Shown here piece after piece: positions 20,190 through 30,809 of a stretch of 32,049 bases of DNA. This stretch comes from Glaciozyma antarctica PI12 (lineage: Eukaryota > Basidiomycota > Microbotryomycetes > Kriegeriales > Camptobasidiaceae). The position numbers and the translations under genes are program-made. Location of the stretch: NCBI GenBank assembly GCA_002917775.1, contig KZ627160.1, positions 301,862-333,910 of the forward strand, read 5' to 3'. Every line of letters begins with the position of its first letter. Position 1 is the stretch's first letter. The notes under the pieces are model-generated. The model made no database searches, had not been told where the DNA came from, and saw only the letters and a list, made by a program, of their open reading frames with translations.

Positions 20190-22856
20190 CTATTCTTCTC
20201 CCTCCAGAGTGAATTTACGTTTTTGCGCCCCAATCGCCACCGTCGAAAACGTCCCCATACGCGCCCTAAGCTGCTCCACCTCCTGCTCCCCCTGCTCCGC
20301 CCACTGCAAGACAAGATGGCGCCCTAGAAGATGGGTGTGTTCCAGTGCGACGAAAGCGGATTCGGCGTCACGACGCGAGGCGAAATCGAGGAAAGCAAAG
20401 CCTCGCGTCTTGTGGTCGATCTTGCGTGGAAGGCGAACCGACTTGAGCTCGCCGTACGCACTGAGAGAAAAGATGAATGAAAGCTCCAGGGCGGAAGAGA
20501 GAAAGGCGCACCTGAAGAGCTCGCGAAGCTCTTTGCGCGTGACCTCGAACGGCACGTTCTTGACGATGAGCTTCGTTGACGTCGACGACGAGGTAGCTGC
20601 GCCCGTCGCACCCGAGGAGGACCGCGAGACCGCCTTTGAATCGTCCTTCCCTCGCTGGGCAAATCGAATCTCCAGCTGATGACCCTCCAACAGATACCCC
20701 TCCCTCGCCTGCTTCGCCTCGGCCGCCGCCGCCACGGTCCGAAACCCGACGAAGCCGAATCCCATGCTGAGAGTACGACCCGCGTGCTTAGGATCCGGTT
20801 TTGTTTGAACCCGCGCGAAGACGAAGGAGGGGAAGTGGGCGAATGCGTCGGTAAGGCTGGCGACAGAGGTCGAGAAGGCGAGATTCTTGACGAAGAGCGT
20901 CGATCCGGCTTCTGAAGGGAGGTCGGCAGCGGTATCGAGAGGTGCGGGCGGTGCTGGTCCACTCGGGAGGGATGCCCGAGGCGCAGCGTCGGTAAACAGC
21001 GCCGCTGGCGCCTTCTCGAGGTAAAGAACGCTCCCGCCGACGTTTTTATAGACCAACCCTCTCCACGCATCCGCGGCCGAAGCTGCGTCGCTCATCTCGA
21101 CGATGGCAATCGTGCCGCTGGGAGGTAAAAGGAGGCGGGAAATGGCGCCGAAGGGGAGAGAAAAGGGCGGTGAGGGAGGCCGACGTCGTGTTGTAGGGAA
21201 GGTTCTTGACGAGGATGGACGTGGTCGATCGAGGGCCGGAGGAGGTGAGAGCGATCAGGTTGACTCCTTCCTGAAAACGTCGCCACCGTCAGCACAACAG
21301 TCCGAAAGCGAAGAACCGAACATCCTTACGCGCTCGAAGAAGCTCTTCGTCTCGGCGATGACATGAGATTCGGCGAGTGCGACGCGCACGGCGGCGTTGT
21401 CGGCGGAGGGGTCGAGGAGCTCCGACTTTGAGATGCTAAGTCGGTCGGCTACCGACTCTAAGACCGCGTCGCTCTGGGGAGAAGCGCTGTCAGCTAGCGA
21501 CGAGCGAAGCAACTGCGATCACGCACGTTCATGTACAAAGTCGCCCAGCTGATGCCCTTGCCTGCCTCCTGCTTGCGCGTCTCGCGCCGATCTCCTTTGA
21601 GAGTTGGGGTGCGGGAGTCCTTGCCTTCGACGTCTGACTTCCTCGCGATGGCGGGAAGGAGGTGAAGAAGTCGTCCTTGGAAGGAGCGTTGATCGAGAGC
21701 GTCGAAAGCTCGAACAGCAGAGGACGCCAAGGCGAAAGTGATGTAGGCGAGGCCCTTCGCTTTTTTCGAAGTTGCGTCGACGGGGATGTGGATCTACGAC
21801 AGGCGCACGTTAGCTGCCGAAGAAGGAAAGGTGCGGGTTGTACGAACCTGCTCGATGTCTCCGAAAGGCTCGAAGAGAGAGCGTAGTTCCTCCTCGCTGA
21901 TGGAGAAAGCGAGGTTGCGAACGAAGAGCCTCGCCGAATCGAGAATGAGTTGGTGCGCGCTCGACGGCGCTTCGATGAGCTGAGTCGCTTCGAGAGTCGC
22001 CGAAATCTGCGAGGTAGAATGGCATGAGCTCAGATGCAAGACCGTCACGAGAACCTGTACGCACGCCAGCCTCTGCGTCGTCCTGCACCCAGCCCTTGGC
22101 TACGACTCCGTCCGCTGCTGGCTCCTCCTCGAGCTTGCGCTTCGTCCGCCTCGCCAGGTACTCCATGTCCGTCATAGAATCGTCGTCCGCCGCACCATCT
22201 CCCGGGACGGCTTGCTCCTCGGTTGGTCGAGCGACAGAGGCGGGATCGACGACTGAGGGTTGAGCGGACGTCGGGGCCAGAGGCGCGGCGGTGGAAGCGG
22301 ATGGTGCGGGGATAAGGGTGCTGTTCGTGAGGGGTGCTGAGGTTTCCTCGAGAGCGCGGTTGCGACGGGGGGCCATAACGCTTAGGAACTCGGCGAAGCG
22401 CGTCGCTTCCGAATCGTCCTTGCTGGCTCCAGCGCCGGGTTGGTGAGGAGAGGGCGGCAAGGAGGGGGAAAGCTTGACGCGCTTCCTGGATCGCGGAGCA
22501 TCTGCGGTCTAAGGGTCCAGTGCAAAGGGTCAGCACGCCAGCTCTCCACCGTGCGCGCAAGGACCGACTAACCGACTAATCGCCCATTCAACGCGAACAC
22601 TAGATCCACCGCTCGAGCCCTGCACCCAAGTCCCATCCACCCACTTCCGTACCCGGTCTGCTTCGTTGGTCTCCTTGAACCCAACGAACGCGATGCGACG
22701 GGAGGTTCCATCAGGTTTGAGAAGGATTTTGAGGTCGGTGAGAGCTGGAGGAAAGGGGGGACAACGCTGGAGGTGGGCGCGTAGAAGGGGAGTCGTAAGA
22801 GAAGGGGGAAGGTTGGTTAGGAGAAGTCGTGTTGGCTGTGGCGTCGGCAAGTCCAT
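20190..22856 (-). CDS. MRD1: Multiple RNA-binding domain protein MRD1 (RBM19 homologue)
   Basis: Nucleolar protein of the small-subunit processome that binds pre-rRNA and U3 and is needed for 18S rRNA maturation. Five RRMs in order on the minus strand. RRM1 is at the very N-terminus (RLLLTNLPPSLTTPLLRAHL, from 22832). An acidic/basic linker has DSMTDMEYLARRTKRKLEEE. RRM2 is near 21930-21680 (LFVRNLAFSISEEELRSLF, IHIPVDATSKKAKGLAYITF). RRM3 is near 21230-21035 (SILVKNLPYNT), RRM4 near 20900-20650 (TLFVKNLAFSTSVASLTDAF), and RRM5 near 20570-20270 (KLIVKNVPFEVTRKELRELF). A long helical stretch with KGISWATLYMN between RRM2 and RRM3 is typical of Mrd1. Several short introns interrupt the frame. 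The start at 22856 begins right before RRM1, as in the family. It stops 30 bp from the carrier gene's stop. Confidence 0.93.
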
Positions 22857-23145
22857 CGCGGCGAGAGGTCGGAGGAGAAGAGAGCAACGGCGCGAACGTC
22901 GAAGTCAAAATCCACGTTTGCTGGCGGCCAAGCGCTGGACGACAACGAAGTGGGCGGGCTCAAAGGAGACCTAAGCAGAGCTCAGACACCGCCCCGCAGG
23001 AGAGCAAGTGCTCTGCTTGCGAGGCATCGAAACGAGGCTGGGGGCACACAGCTTCGAGATCCTCTCCTGCGCGGGGCTCACGCGCTCGCGACTTGGTACA
23101 ATACAGCTCCTCCATTCCAAGCGCTCCCCTCAAATGATACAGCAG
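22857..23145. promoter_or_regulatory. MRD1 promoter / SRP9 3' region
   Basis: 289 bp between two minus-strand genes. It must contain the SRP9 3' end and the MRD1 promoter. No RNA gene or further ORF with family resemblance was seen. Confidence 0.4.
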
Positions 23146-23716
23146 CTACTTCTTTTTCTTCCCCTTCTTCTTCTTGCCCTTTGCTTCCTCGAGCCCCGCC
23201 GCATCCACTCCCGCCGGCCCAGTCCCAGCTCCTCCCGCCGCAACGAAGCCCTCTCCCACCGCCGCCTTTTCAGGCCCGTCTCCACCGACGTGTAGAGACC
23301 CCTGCAATCCCAGCTTGCGCCGTTGCTGAAACGAAGCCAGCAGCGAGCGGTTAAGAAGCTCGAACCGGTTGAGGAACGCGCTTGATCGGGTCTTGAACTT
23401 GAGGCACTACAATGCGCAGGGGAGTCAGCTGGTGGAGCGAAAGAGACGATGAGCGCGCGCACCTTGTGGTTATCGGTGACCTTGAGCACCAGCAATCCAG
23501 ACGCGTGACGCCAACGAACGCAATACCGGGTCTGGAGGGAGCGACCGTGTCAGCTGCCGCCCCGGGCCACGAACGTCAAGAAGGCGTACGAGAGTAGGAG
23601 ACGCCTCGGCCAGAAGAAGACAAGCTTCAGTGTACTCGTCCCAGCGCTTGAAGTAGACCACTGAGGAGCATCGTCAGCTGGGGAGGTGGAAGGGAGAGGG
23701 CGAGAAGGTGCGCACT
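23146..23716 (-). CDS. SRP21: Signal recognition particle subunit SRP9/SRP21
   Basis: Alu-domain protein of the SRP, which with SRP14 binds the 7SL RNA and slows elongation during ER targeting. After splicing the protein is 133 aa, with exons ending at 23716 (single coding base), 23590-23660, 23463-23531 and 23146-23406. Landmarks are VYFKRWDEYTEACLLLAEAS, then TRYCVRWRHASGLLVLKVTD and CLKFKTRSSAFLNRFELLNR, matching the SRP9 core (KTRYVVKYRH-like, CLKFKT). The C-terminus is a lysine tail (KGKKKKGKKKK), as in fungal Srp21. No ATG precedes the core in frame. An intron 23661-23715 (GTGCGC...CTGAC...CAG) joins A to TG, so the start codon is split. A GTG at 23661 would otherwise be the first codon, which is unlikely in a eukaryote. 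It shares a 266-bp divergent promoter with LCL3. Confidence 0.88.
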
Positions 23717-23982
23717 TGTACCCCACTGCTCTGCTCTCTGCTTCAAGTCTGGCGTGAAGTACCTCTTTTGGCGTTGGAGTCGACTCTTTGCTCTTGATTT
23801 CTGGCTGTTGCTGTTGCGAAGGGAGACGACGAGGGGAGAGAGCGGTCGAATGAAATAAATTGAATATTTTGGAGGTTAGGGACTTGGGGGTTCCAAAATA
23901 AATTCGAGCTTGCGCCTCTCTCGAATCTTCGAATCTGCTCTCTGCTGGATCGACAGAAGACCATCGAGCAGGCGTCCTGCGA
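23717..23982. promoter_or_regulatory. Divergent promoter, SRP9 / LCL3
   Basis: 266 bp between divergent starts. A distinctly AT-rich block at about 23855-23905 (ATAAATTGAATATTTT, then AAAATAAATT) stands out in GC-rich surroundings and could supply TATA-like elements to both genes. Confidence 0.5.
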
Positions 23983-25144
23983 ATGGCTCTGGGACTTGGA
24001 ATCTTCTCCTCTCCACCAGCTGAGCCACCAGTTGACCACACTCGGCCCAACCCTCTCCTCGAGCTCAAGGCGTCGAATCCACTGCTCGTTGGAGCAGGAA
24101 CAGCCACCGCTCTCGTTCTCGGCCATCGATTCTGGACTCGTTTCCTCAGGAGGATACCCAACGCCGATTCGTTGACTCCCGAGTGGCTGGGAGGGAGGTC
24201 CATCAAGGGCATCGTCACGAGGCAAGTTGACTCCTCTACTAGCAGTGCTCGCCCAAGCCGCGTCTGAGCTTTGTTGCGTGTGCAGCGTTGGCGATGCAGA
24301 CAACTTTCGAATCTACCACAAACCTTTCCTGTCCATGCGCAAGGTTCCTGTCACTCGTGCAGGTACGAGCTACCTCACTCTTCCCTCGACGTCGTCCTAA
24401 TCCTTCCTCAGGACTCAAGGACCAGACTATTCACATTCGGCTGGCTGGCGTAGACGCTCCCGAGGTCGAACACGTTCCGAATTCGAACACGTTACCATTG
24501 TCGCTGAACCATTTATTTACACCAGCTCGCTCATTTCGGCAATCCTGCCCAACCCTACTCTTCCGAGGCACTGGACTGGTAGGTTTCCTCGATCCTCAGC
24601 GCGATAACTCGATTCTTTAACACGTCGCATGCTCCTAGGTTGACCAAGCAAGTACAGGGCAAGACTGTCCGCGTGCAACTCTTCAGCAAGGATCGCTATG
24701 GGCGTGTGGTGCGTTTTCTTTTCAATTCCTGAGATCACGATGAACGAGCTGACTCTTATATCACGCAAAGGTGGGTATGGCATACGTGCGTCCTTTCCCG
24801 TGGATTTTCCGCCGCAACATCAGCGAGGAGATGCTCAAAGTCGGCCGTGAGTCTCCCTACTTTCGCACATTGGCTGATGCTGATAACGCTTCTCCCTTGG
24901 CCCAGTCGCGACAGTTTACACCCAAGGAGGAGCTGTTCATGCGGGACTGCGTAGTCGGTTCGAACGAGTCGAGCTCTCGGCCAAGTGAGTCCGAGTTCCT
25001 TCCTTGATGCGTCCTTCGCAGCTCGAAATTCAACGGACTGACGCGAGTTTTTGCTACAGGCTCGCTAAGCGTGGTATGTGGCAACAAGGGGATGTCGAGT
25101 ACGAGAGTCCTGGAGCGTATAAGAAGCGAGTTAGCAGCGAGTAA
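23983..25144 (+). CDS. LCL3: LCL3-type membrane-anchored SNase-like endonuclease
   Basis: Fungal Lcl3 family: one N-terminal membrane segment and a thermonuclease (SNase) fold; the yeast protein is mitochondrial and affects chronological lifespan. Eight exons: 23983-24221, 24286-24362, 24412-24464, 24526-24578, 24639-24708, 24771-24846, 24906-24984 and 25060-25144 (243 aa, family length). Residues ~32-48 form the membrane segment (NPLLVGAGTATALVLG). The SNase domain starts TSVGDADNFRIYHKPF. It keeps the catalytic trio spacing in HIRLAGVDAPE (Arg, Asp, Glu), then AHFGNPAQPYSSEALDW, TVRVQLFSKDRYGRV with the distal Arg, and AKRGMWQQGDVEYESPGAYK. Intron 1 (24222-24285) uses a GC donor: only this join gives the conserved TSVGD. 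Intron 5 ends in AAG at 24770. Seven introns in a 732-nt CDS is dense even for this region. Confidence 0.93.
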
Positions 25145-25262
25145 ACTACCTCGCAAATTGAATACAGATTTTTGTTTACTTTTTAATTGATCGACTACAA
25201 ACCCGACTAATCTCCTGTCTCTCTCCCGCTTCTCCTCCTCCGTTACTTGACTCGACTTTCTC

Positions 25263-26531
25263 ATGGTGAGCTCTCGCCCCGTTCATCTCAGGAAGACAAG
25301 TCCCCTGACCCAGCCTTTGGACGGCGCCCTCAGAGCTCCGTCAGCAAAGCCACCCGCGAGACTCGGTCGAGGGAGTTCGTCGACATCACCGGAGCACAGT
25401 GCGCACCTCGTCGAGCTTTGCAGCGACGCAAACGAGCTAACTCTCGTGGATACAGGTCAAGCGAAGCTCCACGATTCCTCAAGGCGGCCGGCTGGCGTCT
25501 CGAGACCGCTCTCGACTCGTTCTACAACGACCCAGGAGCAGTGCGCGCGGCGGACCAGTACCGAGAGCAGAGCAAGGGGGGAGTCTCGGTCGTCAAGAAT
25601 TTGGAGAAGCTGTGGGAGCGCTATCGAGGTGAGTTGGAGCCGTGCACGTCGGTGGGAGCTGGGGAGAGAGAGCTGGGGAGAGGAGAGATCTGACTTGACG
25701 CGCCGCACTGCAGACCCGACCAACGTGGACGAGACGACCTTCGATGGCACGATTCTATACTGTCAAGATCTTGGAGTCGAGCCGGAGGATGTGGTCATGC
25801 TGGCAGTGGCGTACTTGACGAAGGCTCCGACGATGGGGCGCTTTGCTCGGAAAGGTTGGATTGAGGGATGGCGAGCTGCGAGGTAGGCTGAGCCGCGCAA
25901 AGGTCGTTGAGAACACAGCTAACACATCTCTGTGCTTAGGAAGGACACGCTGGAACTGCAACGCGCCCACATCAGCCGACTTCGTGCCGACCTCAACGAC
26001 TCGGACGCATTCCGAAAGATCTATAACTTCGTGTTCGATTACGCCAAGACGGAGGGCCAGAAGAGCATGCGTGAGTCCGCTCCTTACCGTGCTGTTTCTC
26101 TCTCGAGCTCGAGACTGATGTCAACCGCAGAACTGGAGATCGCAAACGAACTCTGGAGTCTGCTTCTCCCGCTCGACCCCGACACCAAGTTTCCTCGCGA
26201 GCATCTGCGGTGGTGGCAAGACTTTCTCATTCAGAGGGGGAATCGAGCCGTATCCAAGGACACCTGGAACCTCGTGCGTTGAGCTCGTTCTTTCCAAAGT
26301 CGCTTCCTCATTCGAACCCTACCCCGACCGCAGTTTTTGGACTTCTCTCGAACGATCGATCCTTCCTTCTCAAACCACGACGAAGAAGGTACGCATCGTA
26401 CCCCGTTCCAAGGCTGTCCTCGTTCTCCAGCTGACGGCATGTTGACAGCCGCCTGGCCATCACTCATCGACGATTTCGTTGAGCACGCTCGCGGACGAGT
26501 CGCCGGAACTTTGGGAATGGACGTTTCATAG
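25263..26531 (+). CDS. DCN1: DCN1-like NEDD8 ligase for cullins
   Basis: Scaffold-type E3 that binds the cullin WHB domain and NEDD8-loaded Ubc12 to drive cullin neddylation. Eight exons: 25263-25265 (ATG only), 25334-25398, 25456-25628, 25714-25882, 25940-26070, 26131-26273, 26334-26388 and 26449-26531 (273 aa). The N-terminal UBA-like domain reads REFVDITGAQSSEAPRFLKA then AGWRLETALDSFYND. The PONY domain has LWERYRDPTNVDETTFDG, DLGVEPEDVVMLAVAY, FRKIYNFVFDYAKTEGQKSM, LEIANELWSLLLP and, at its end, AWPSLIDDFVEHAR. The DAD-patch-type tail is present. The first intron (25266-25333) directly follows the ATG; this is my preferred solution because it keeps a 68-nt intron with a CTGAC branch site. 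It converges with CHO2 at 41 bp. Confidence 0.92.
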
Positions 26532-26572
26532 ACTGCTCGCTGCGAGAATTTGCGGTGGAACGTGCTGAAATT

Positions 26573-29500
26573 TCAATGACTGAAACTTGACGCTGGGGTG
26601 CCGTTTGGTCGAAGAAGCCTCCTAGCTGCGAGAACGCTGTTCGCCAGCTTGCCCACGTTCGCCGCTGCGAGGATGACTTCGCTGGCCAGTTCGATCTCGA
26701 ACGCTTGCTCGATAGCGTACGCGATGTGCTCAGCCTCGTCGAGCGTGTAGATGGCGAAGTCGTCGGGATCCGAGAGCCGTGGCGTCGTCGACTCGACGCC
26801 GGCTACAGATAATGACTGGGCCTGGCGGCCTGGCAGTGACGAGAGGGAGGGAGATCGAAGGTGGGGAGGGGTGAGGTGGCGAGCTGCGGCGGGGATGGCT
26901 TGCGGGTCGAACGCGAGCGTCTGTGCGACGATCGAGGTGAGGGTGGTGTACACTGCTTCGGGATCGTCGGGATTCGAAGGATGTTCCACTGGAAACACGA
27001 GGCGCCATCAGCTCAGTCCTCCCAAAGTCGAGCTCGAGGAGCTTACCGAAGATTTCAATCGGGTAGGCGATGGCCATGACGTTGTGCTTGCCGTCGTGAT
27101 GGTAGCTAGGGAGCGACTGGTTAGAGACCAGCGTGTAGCAAAATCGTGCAGACTCACCGAAGTTCGTAGGTCCCAACAGCCCAGGGGAGCTGCTTGCCGG
27201 AGAACGAGACGGAGCCAGCATCTCCGACAACAGGGCGATCCACGTCGGCGGTTCGGGCTTTGCTGTCGTCGCGAACATCGCCTTCCCACTCGTCGCCGTG
27301 AACGCCGATCCAGTGGCCCTGACTCGCGATACGAGTAACGAGCTTGCTCTTATTCGCCCCAAGCCGGTAAATGCCAATCCAGTCCTTCTTCGAGTGATTC
27401 GCAGGCGCATGCCAGTCGACCGTAATCGGCTCGCCGAGGTGGAACCTCGCGGGCGCGGTCGAGGTCGAAGCATGAGGACGCGAAGGACGAGACGTCGAAG
27501 GCCGAGGCGTGACTCCGTAGTGCGAGGGGTCGTAGGCAGCGAGATTCGAGGCCACGCGACTGTAGATGTAATGAGCAAGACGTGGCGAGAAATTGGAAAG
27601 GGGGGACGAACCTGATGATGAAGCGCTCTCCCGATTGCTTGAGGAGAATTTTGGTGTCCTCGACGTAGCCTGAGAGGCGAGGGGCAGCTGCGAGGAGAGC
27701 GCATGAGTGCGTGCAGCAGGTTGCGCCATAGAAGCACTCACAGCGGCTCAGGAACTCCTCGACCGCCTCAGCCGTCTCCTCGAACACTTTTTCGAACGTT
27801 CCCTGGACCTCTCGCACGCCACGTGTGACGCCTCCCAGGACGTGAGAGTTGCGCGCAGCGACGTTCCGCAAGGTCTTGGTTATGCCAGCGTCCTTCCGAA
27901 GCGCATCGCCGTAGAGTTTGCGCATGTGAGGACTGCGAGAACACATGAGTCGACGCTCCCTCCCTGCTTAACCGCGCAGGTGCGACGACTCACTTTTCGA
28001 CCGCGCTGAGGAACCACCAATGAGATAGAACGGCAACGATCGCCTGGACGAGGAGGAGCTTGCTGCCGCAAATCAGGACGAGGCCGAAGAAGGCGGCGCC
28101 CCCCATCGAGCGTTCAGGGTTGTTGAGGAAGCGGAAGATGCCGGTGTAGTAGAGTTCTGCTGGGTAGTCCTGGATGAAGAAATCGCCTGTGGAGACGACG
28201 TCAGTTCGCGCTTGCTGAATGCGAAAGCCTTGGCCTGACCGTAGAACCATCCGAAAGGTCCCAGCGCTTCGTAGGTTGACTGCGCCGTCCAAACGTGTAG
28301 GCCAATGAGAAGCTGGAGTACGCGCACACGGTCAGTTTCGCCACTCTCGTCGAGGCTCAATGGGCAGCCAAACGCACAAGTCCGAGAGTGTGCCGAACGA
28401 GCTGCGTTCCTACAGTCCAGTCGGCGGGAACCGTGTAGCAGCGCCACGCAAGAGCAGCAAACGACGCTGGAGTAATAATATGAGGTCAGCGAGAGCGCGA
28501 AATGTCGAGGGAGAGGACGTACCGTAAGACATGCACAAACTGAGGTTATAAGTCGCCTTCCAGTTCGTGAAAGCGTCTTCGACTGCGCCGCCCTCAGCCT
28601 CGTAGTGGTAGTGCTTGAGGAAATGTCGAACGATCCACTTGTGCTCCGATTGATACTTGAGGGCGAGGCCGAGGCCGACGGTGTGGAAGACTCGCCACAG
28701 GAGGGCGTTGGCGAAAGCGAGCGTGATCTGAGTCGATAGGCCAAACGTCGGGAGGATGAAAGACCAGCAGCCATAAAAGATGACGAGAGCGAACGCCAGG
28801 TCTCGATTCCTGCGCCACAGCGTGAGCCACCAAGCGACGACCAACTCGGCAGCCTACGCACCGGAAGATGTCGAAGTTCTTGAAGACGAGAAGATCGTTC
28901 CTAAAGTAGCGGTTGTCGAGATCGTGCCGTGTTACTGCTGGGGACCGAGGTCCGCCTTCAGTGTCGACCGTGCTGAGGCCATTCGCAAAGCTGCCGGACG
29001 CTGGTCGCTGGTCCGTTAGATCGATCCGGCTGAGCTGCGGCGTCGTCACTATCGCTGTCGTCTTTTGCAAAGCTCTCGCTCGAGGATCGAGGGCGCGCAG
29101 GTGATGATGCTGCGGGGAGAGGGGTCCGCGCCGCGAGGGGTTTGCGGCAGCCATAAGTGCGCTCGATATCTGGGAAACGTCTCGTTAGCAAATGTGCGAT
29201 CGGAAAAGGGCTGAAACGCACGAGGATTCTCGAAGTAGACGAGGAAGCCGAATTGGCAGGCGTGGGCGACGAGCGAGACGAAGAGGACGGTTTCGCTGGC
29301 GACGATCAAAGAAAGGCCGTAGTAACCTGTGGAAGGCAACAGTGGTGAGACACAGCGCAGGACTCTGGGGGACGGAGCGTACCTGCATAGCCGACGGAGT
29401 ACATGGGGTGAGGAGCGAACTGCGCGAGGGTGGAGGACGTTAGATGGCAGGAGCGTGACTCTGCAGCACGGCAACATACCTCAAACACGCCATCAAAGAC

Positions 29501-30594
29501 CAAATTCTGGAGGCTGAGGAAGAACGCGTCGCCCCAGTACCATCTGCATCAGCAACGTTGATTAGCGGCCTTTCCAGGAATTTCGATTTCGACCTTGAGA
29601 GACTCACGCGTAGTCCTTTACGATCCTGTGAGCGTCGACTTTGACCCAGAGGTTGAAGAAGATGAGAGTCAAGCCTCCAATCCAGCGCGAGATGTGGAAG
29701 AAGACCGAGTGGTTCGGAGGGAATTGGAGGAAGGACATGGCGAAGAAGCAATACGAGAGGAAGTCGTTGAGGAGGATGACGTCGACGAAGTGGCGGAACA
29801 TGATCCAGATCTGTAGGACGACGGTAAGCTAGGTCCATAGCTTCGCGAGCAGAGGCTAGGCGTTACGTTGAACTCGATTGGAACAGCCTGCAGGACGTCG
29901 CCATCAGCTGTGTCCCCATTTTCTTTCGAGAGAGGCCCGGCGCACCTTGAAATCGTAATCCTTACCCATCTTGGCACTCAGCTCCCGCTCTATCCAGCGC
30001 CTGACTCCAGGTTGACGAGTCTCGTCCATCCAGCCGCGTTTGATGACGGTCCGGACGATCCACTTCTGCTCGCTCTGCTTCCTGAGAACGTAACCGAGCC
30101 CAGCATTGTACGCCAGCCTCCATACGGCAAAGTACACGAGGAAGAAGTACTTCGAGACGTGGAGGGGGAAGAGGGCGAATAGAAGCGACTTGAAGCGCGA
30201 GGAGGGCTAGGGTGAGGATGTCGACGTGTGACTTGGGAAGGCGAGGGTCGAAGAGGGAGGAGAGCATGTCGTGAGTTTGCGGAATACGGAAGACTGCAGG
30301 AAAGCAGGGCGTGAGCTGCGGCACAAGAAGGAGCTGCAAGATAGGTCCCCCACCTGTTCCGTCCGCCGTCTTGCCGAAAGGTCCATCCTCCTTGGCTGCG
30401 AGAGGGCGGTGTTAGCTCGACTGGAGTAAACAAGGTCCTGAACGCGGCGGCGTACCTGTCTCGCTGGGGGAAGAGGTGTCGTGGTCGAAGAACGGCTCGG
30501 AGGGAACGGGTGCTGTGGAAGGTTTTGGGTCATCCTGAGTTGGGGTTGTCGAGTGCGGATGGCGCCGCCTGAGGGATTGATCTGAGAAGTCCAT
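26573..30594 (-). CDS. CHO2: Phosphatidylethanolamine N-methyltransferase CHO2
   Basis: ER multipass enzyme making phosphatidyl-N-monomethylethanolamine from phosphatidylethanolamine with S-adenosylmethionine, the first step of the methylation route to phosphatidylcholine. The start at 30594 ([13 protein letters not shown]) gives a hydrophilic N-terminus, followed by [20 protein letters not shown]. The first methyltransferase block shows [54 protein letters not shown] and the signature [21 protein letters not shown] second, related block carries [20 protein letters not shown] and [14 protein letters not shown]. The soluble C-terminal part includes [40 protein letters not shown] and a helical end ([17 protein letters not shown]). 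Around a dozen short introns interrupt the frame; not every border was resolved. The two-copy methyltransferase layout is typical of fungal Cho2 and separates it from Opi3. Confidence 0.93.
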
Positions 30595-30809
30595 TCCTCT
30601 TGACGATTAATCCTTTTTGGCAGAGGAGAGAGAGCTTGAGAAGCTAAGGAGAGGAACCACGTCTCTCTCCGCGGCCGGAACTTCGCGCGTGCAAGACTAT
30701 TTAATTAAATACTCAGGCTATCCTAAAGTACCTGGCCAGATTGATACATTAAATCAGCCCCTCCGCTTGCTCTCCGCCCTTGCTGCTCCCCTCCTACTCC
30801 ACCGCGATC
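30595..30809. promoter_or_regulatory. Divergent promoter, CHO2 / prefoldin 3
   Basis: 215 bp between divergent starts, with an AT-rich core at about 30695-30755 (TATTTAATTAAATA, then a second A/T run ending TACATTAAAT). I did not find an inositol/choline-type CATGTGAAAT element, so CHO2 control by that route cannot be claimed from this sequence. Confidence 0.5.

Noticed and set aside
25266-25291. A 26-nt intron after the DCN1 start codon
   Set aside because: It keeps frame but is shorter than any other intron here; the alternative 68-nt intron to 25333 also keeps frame and has a branch site.
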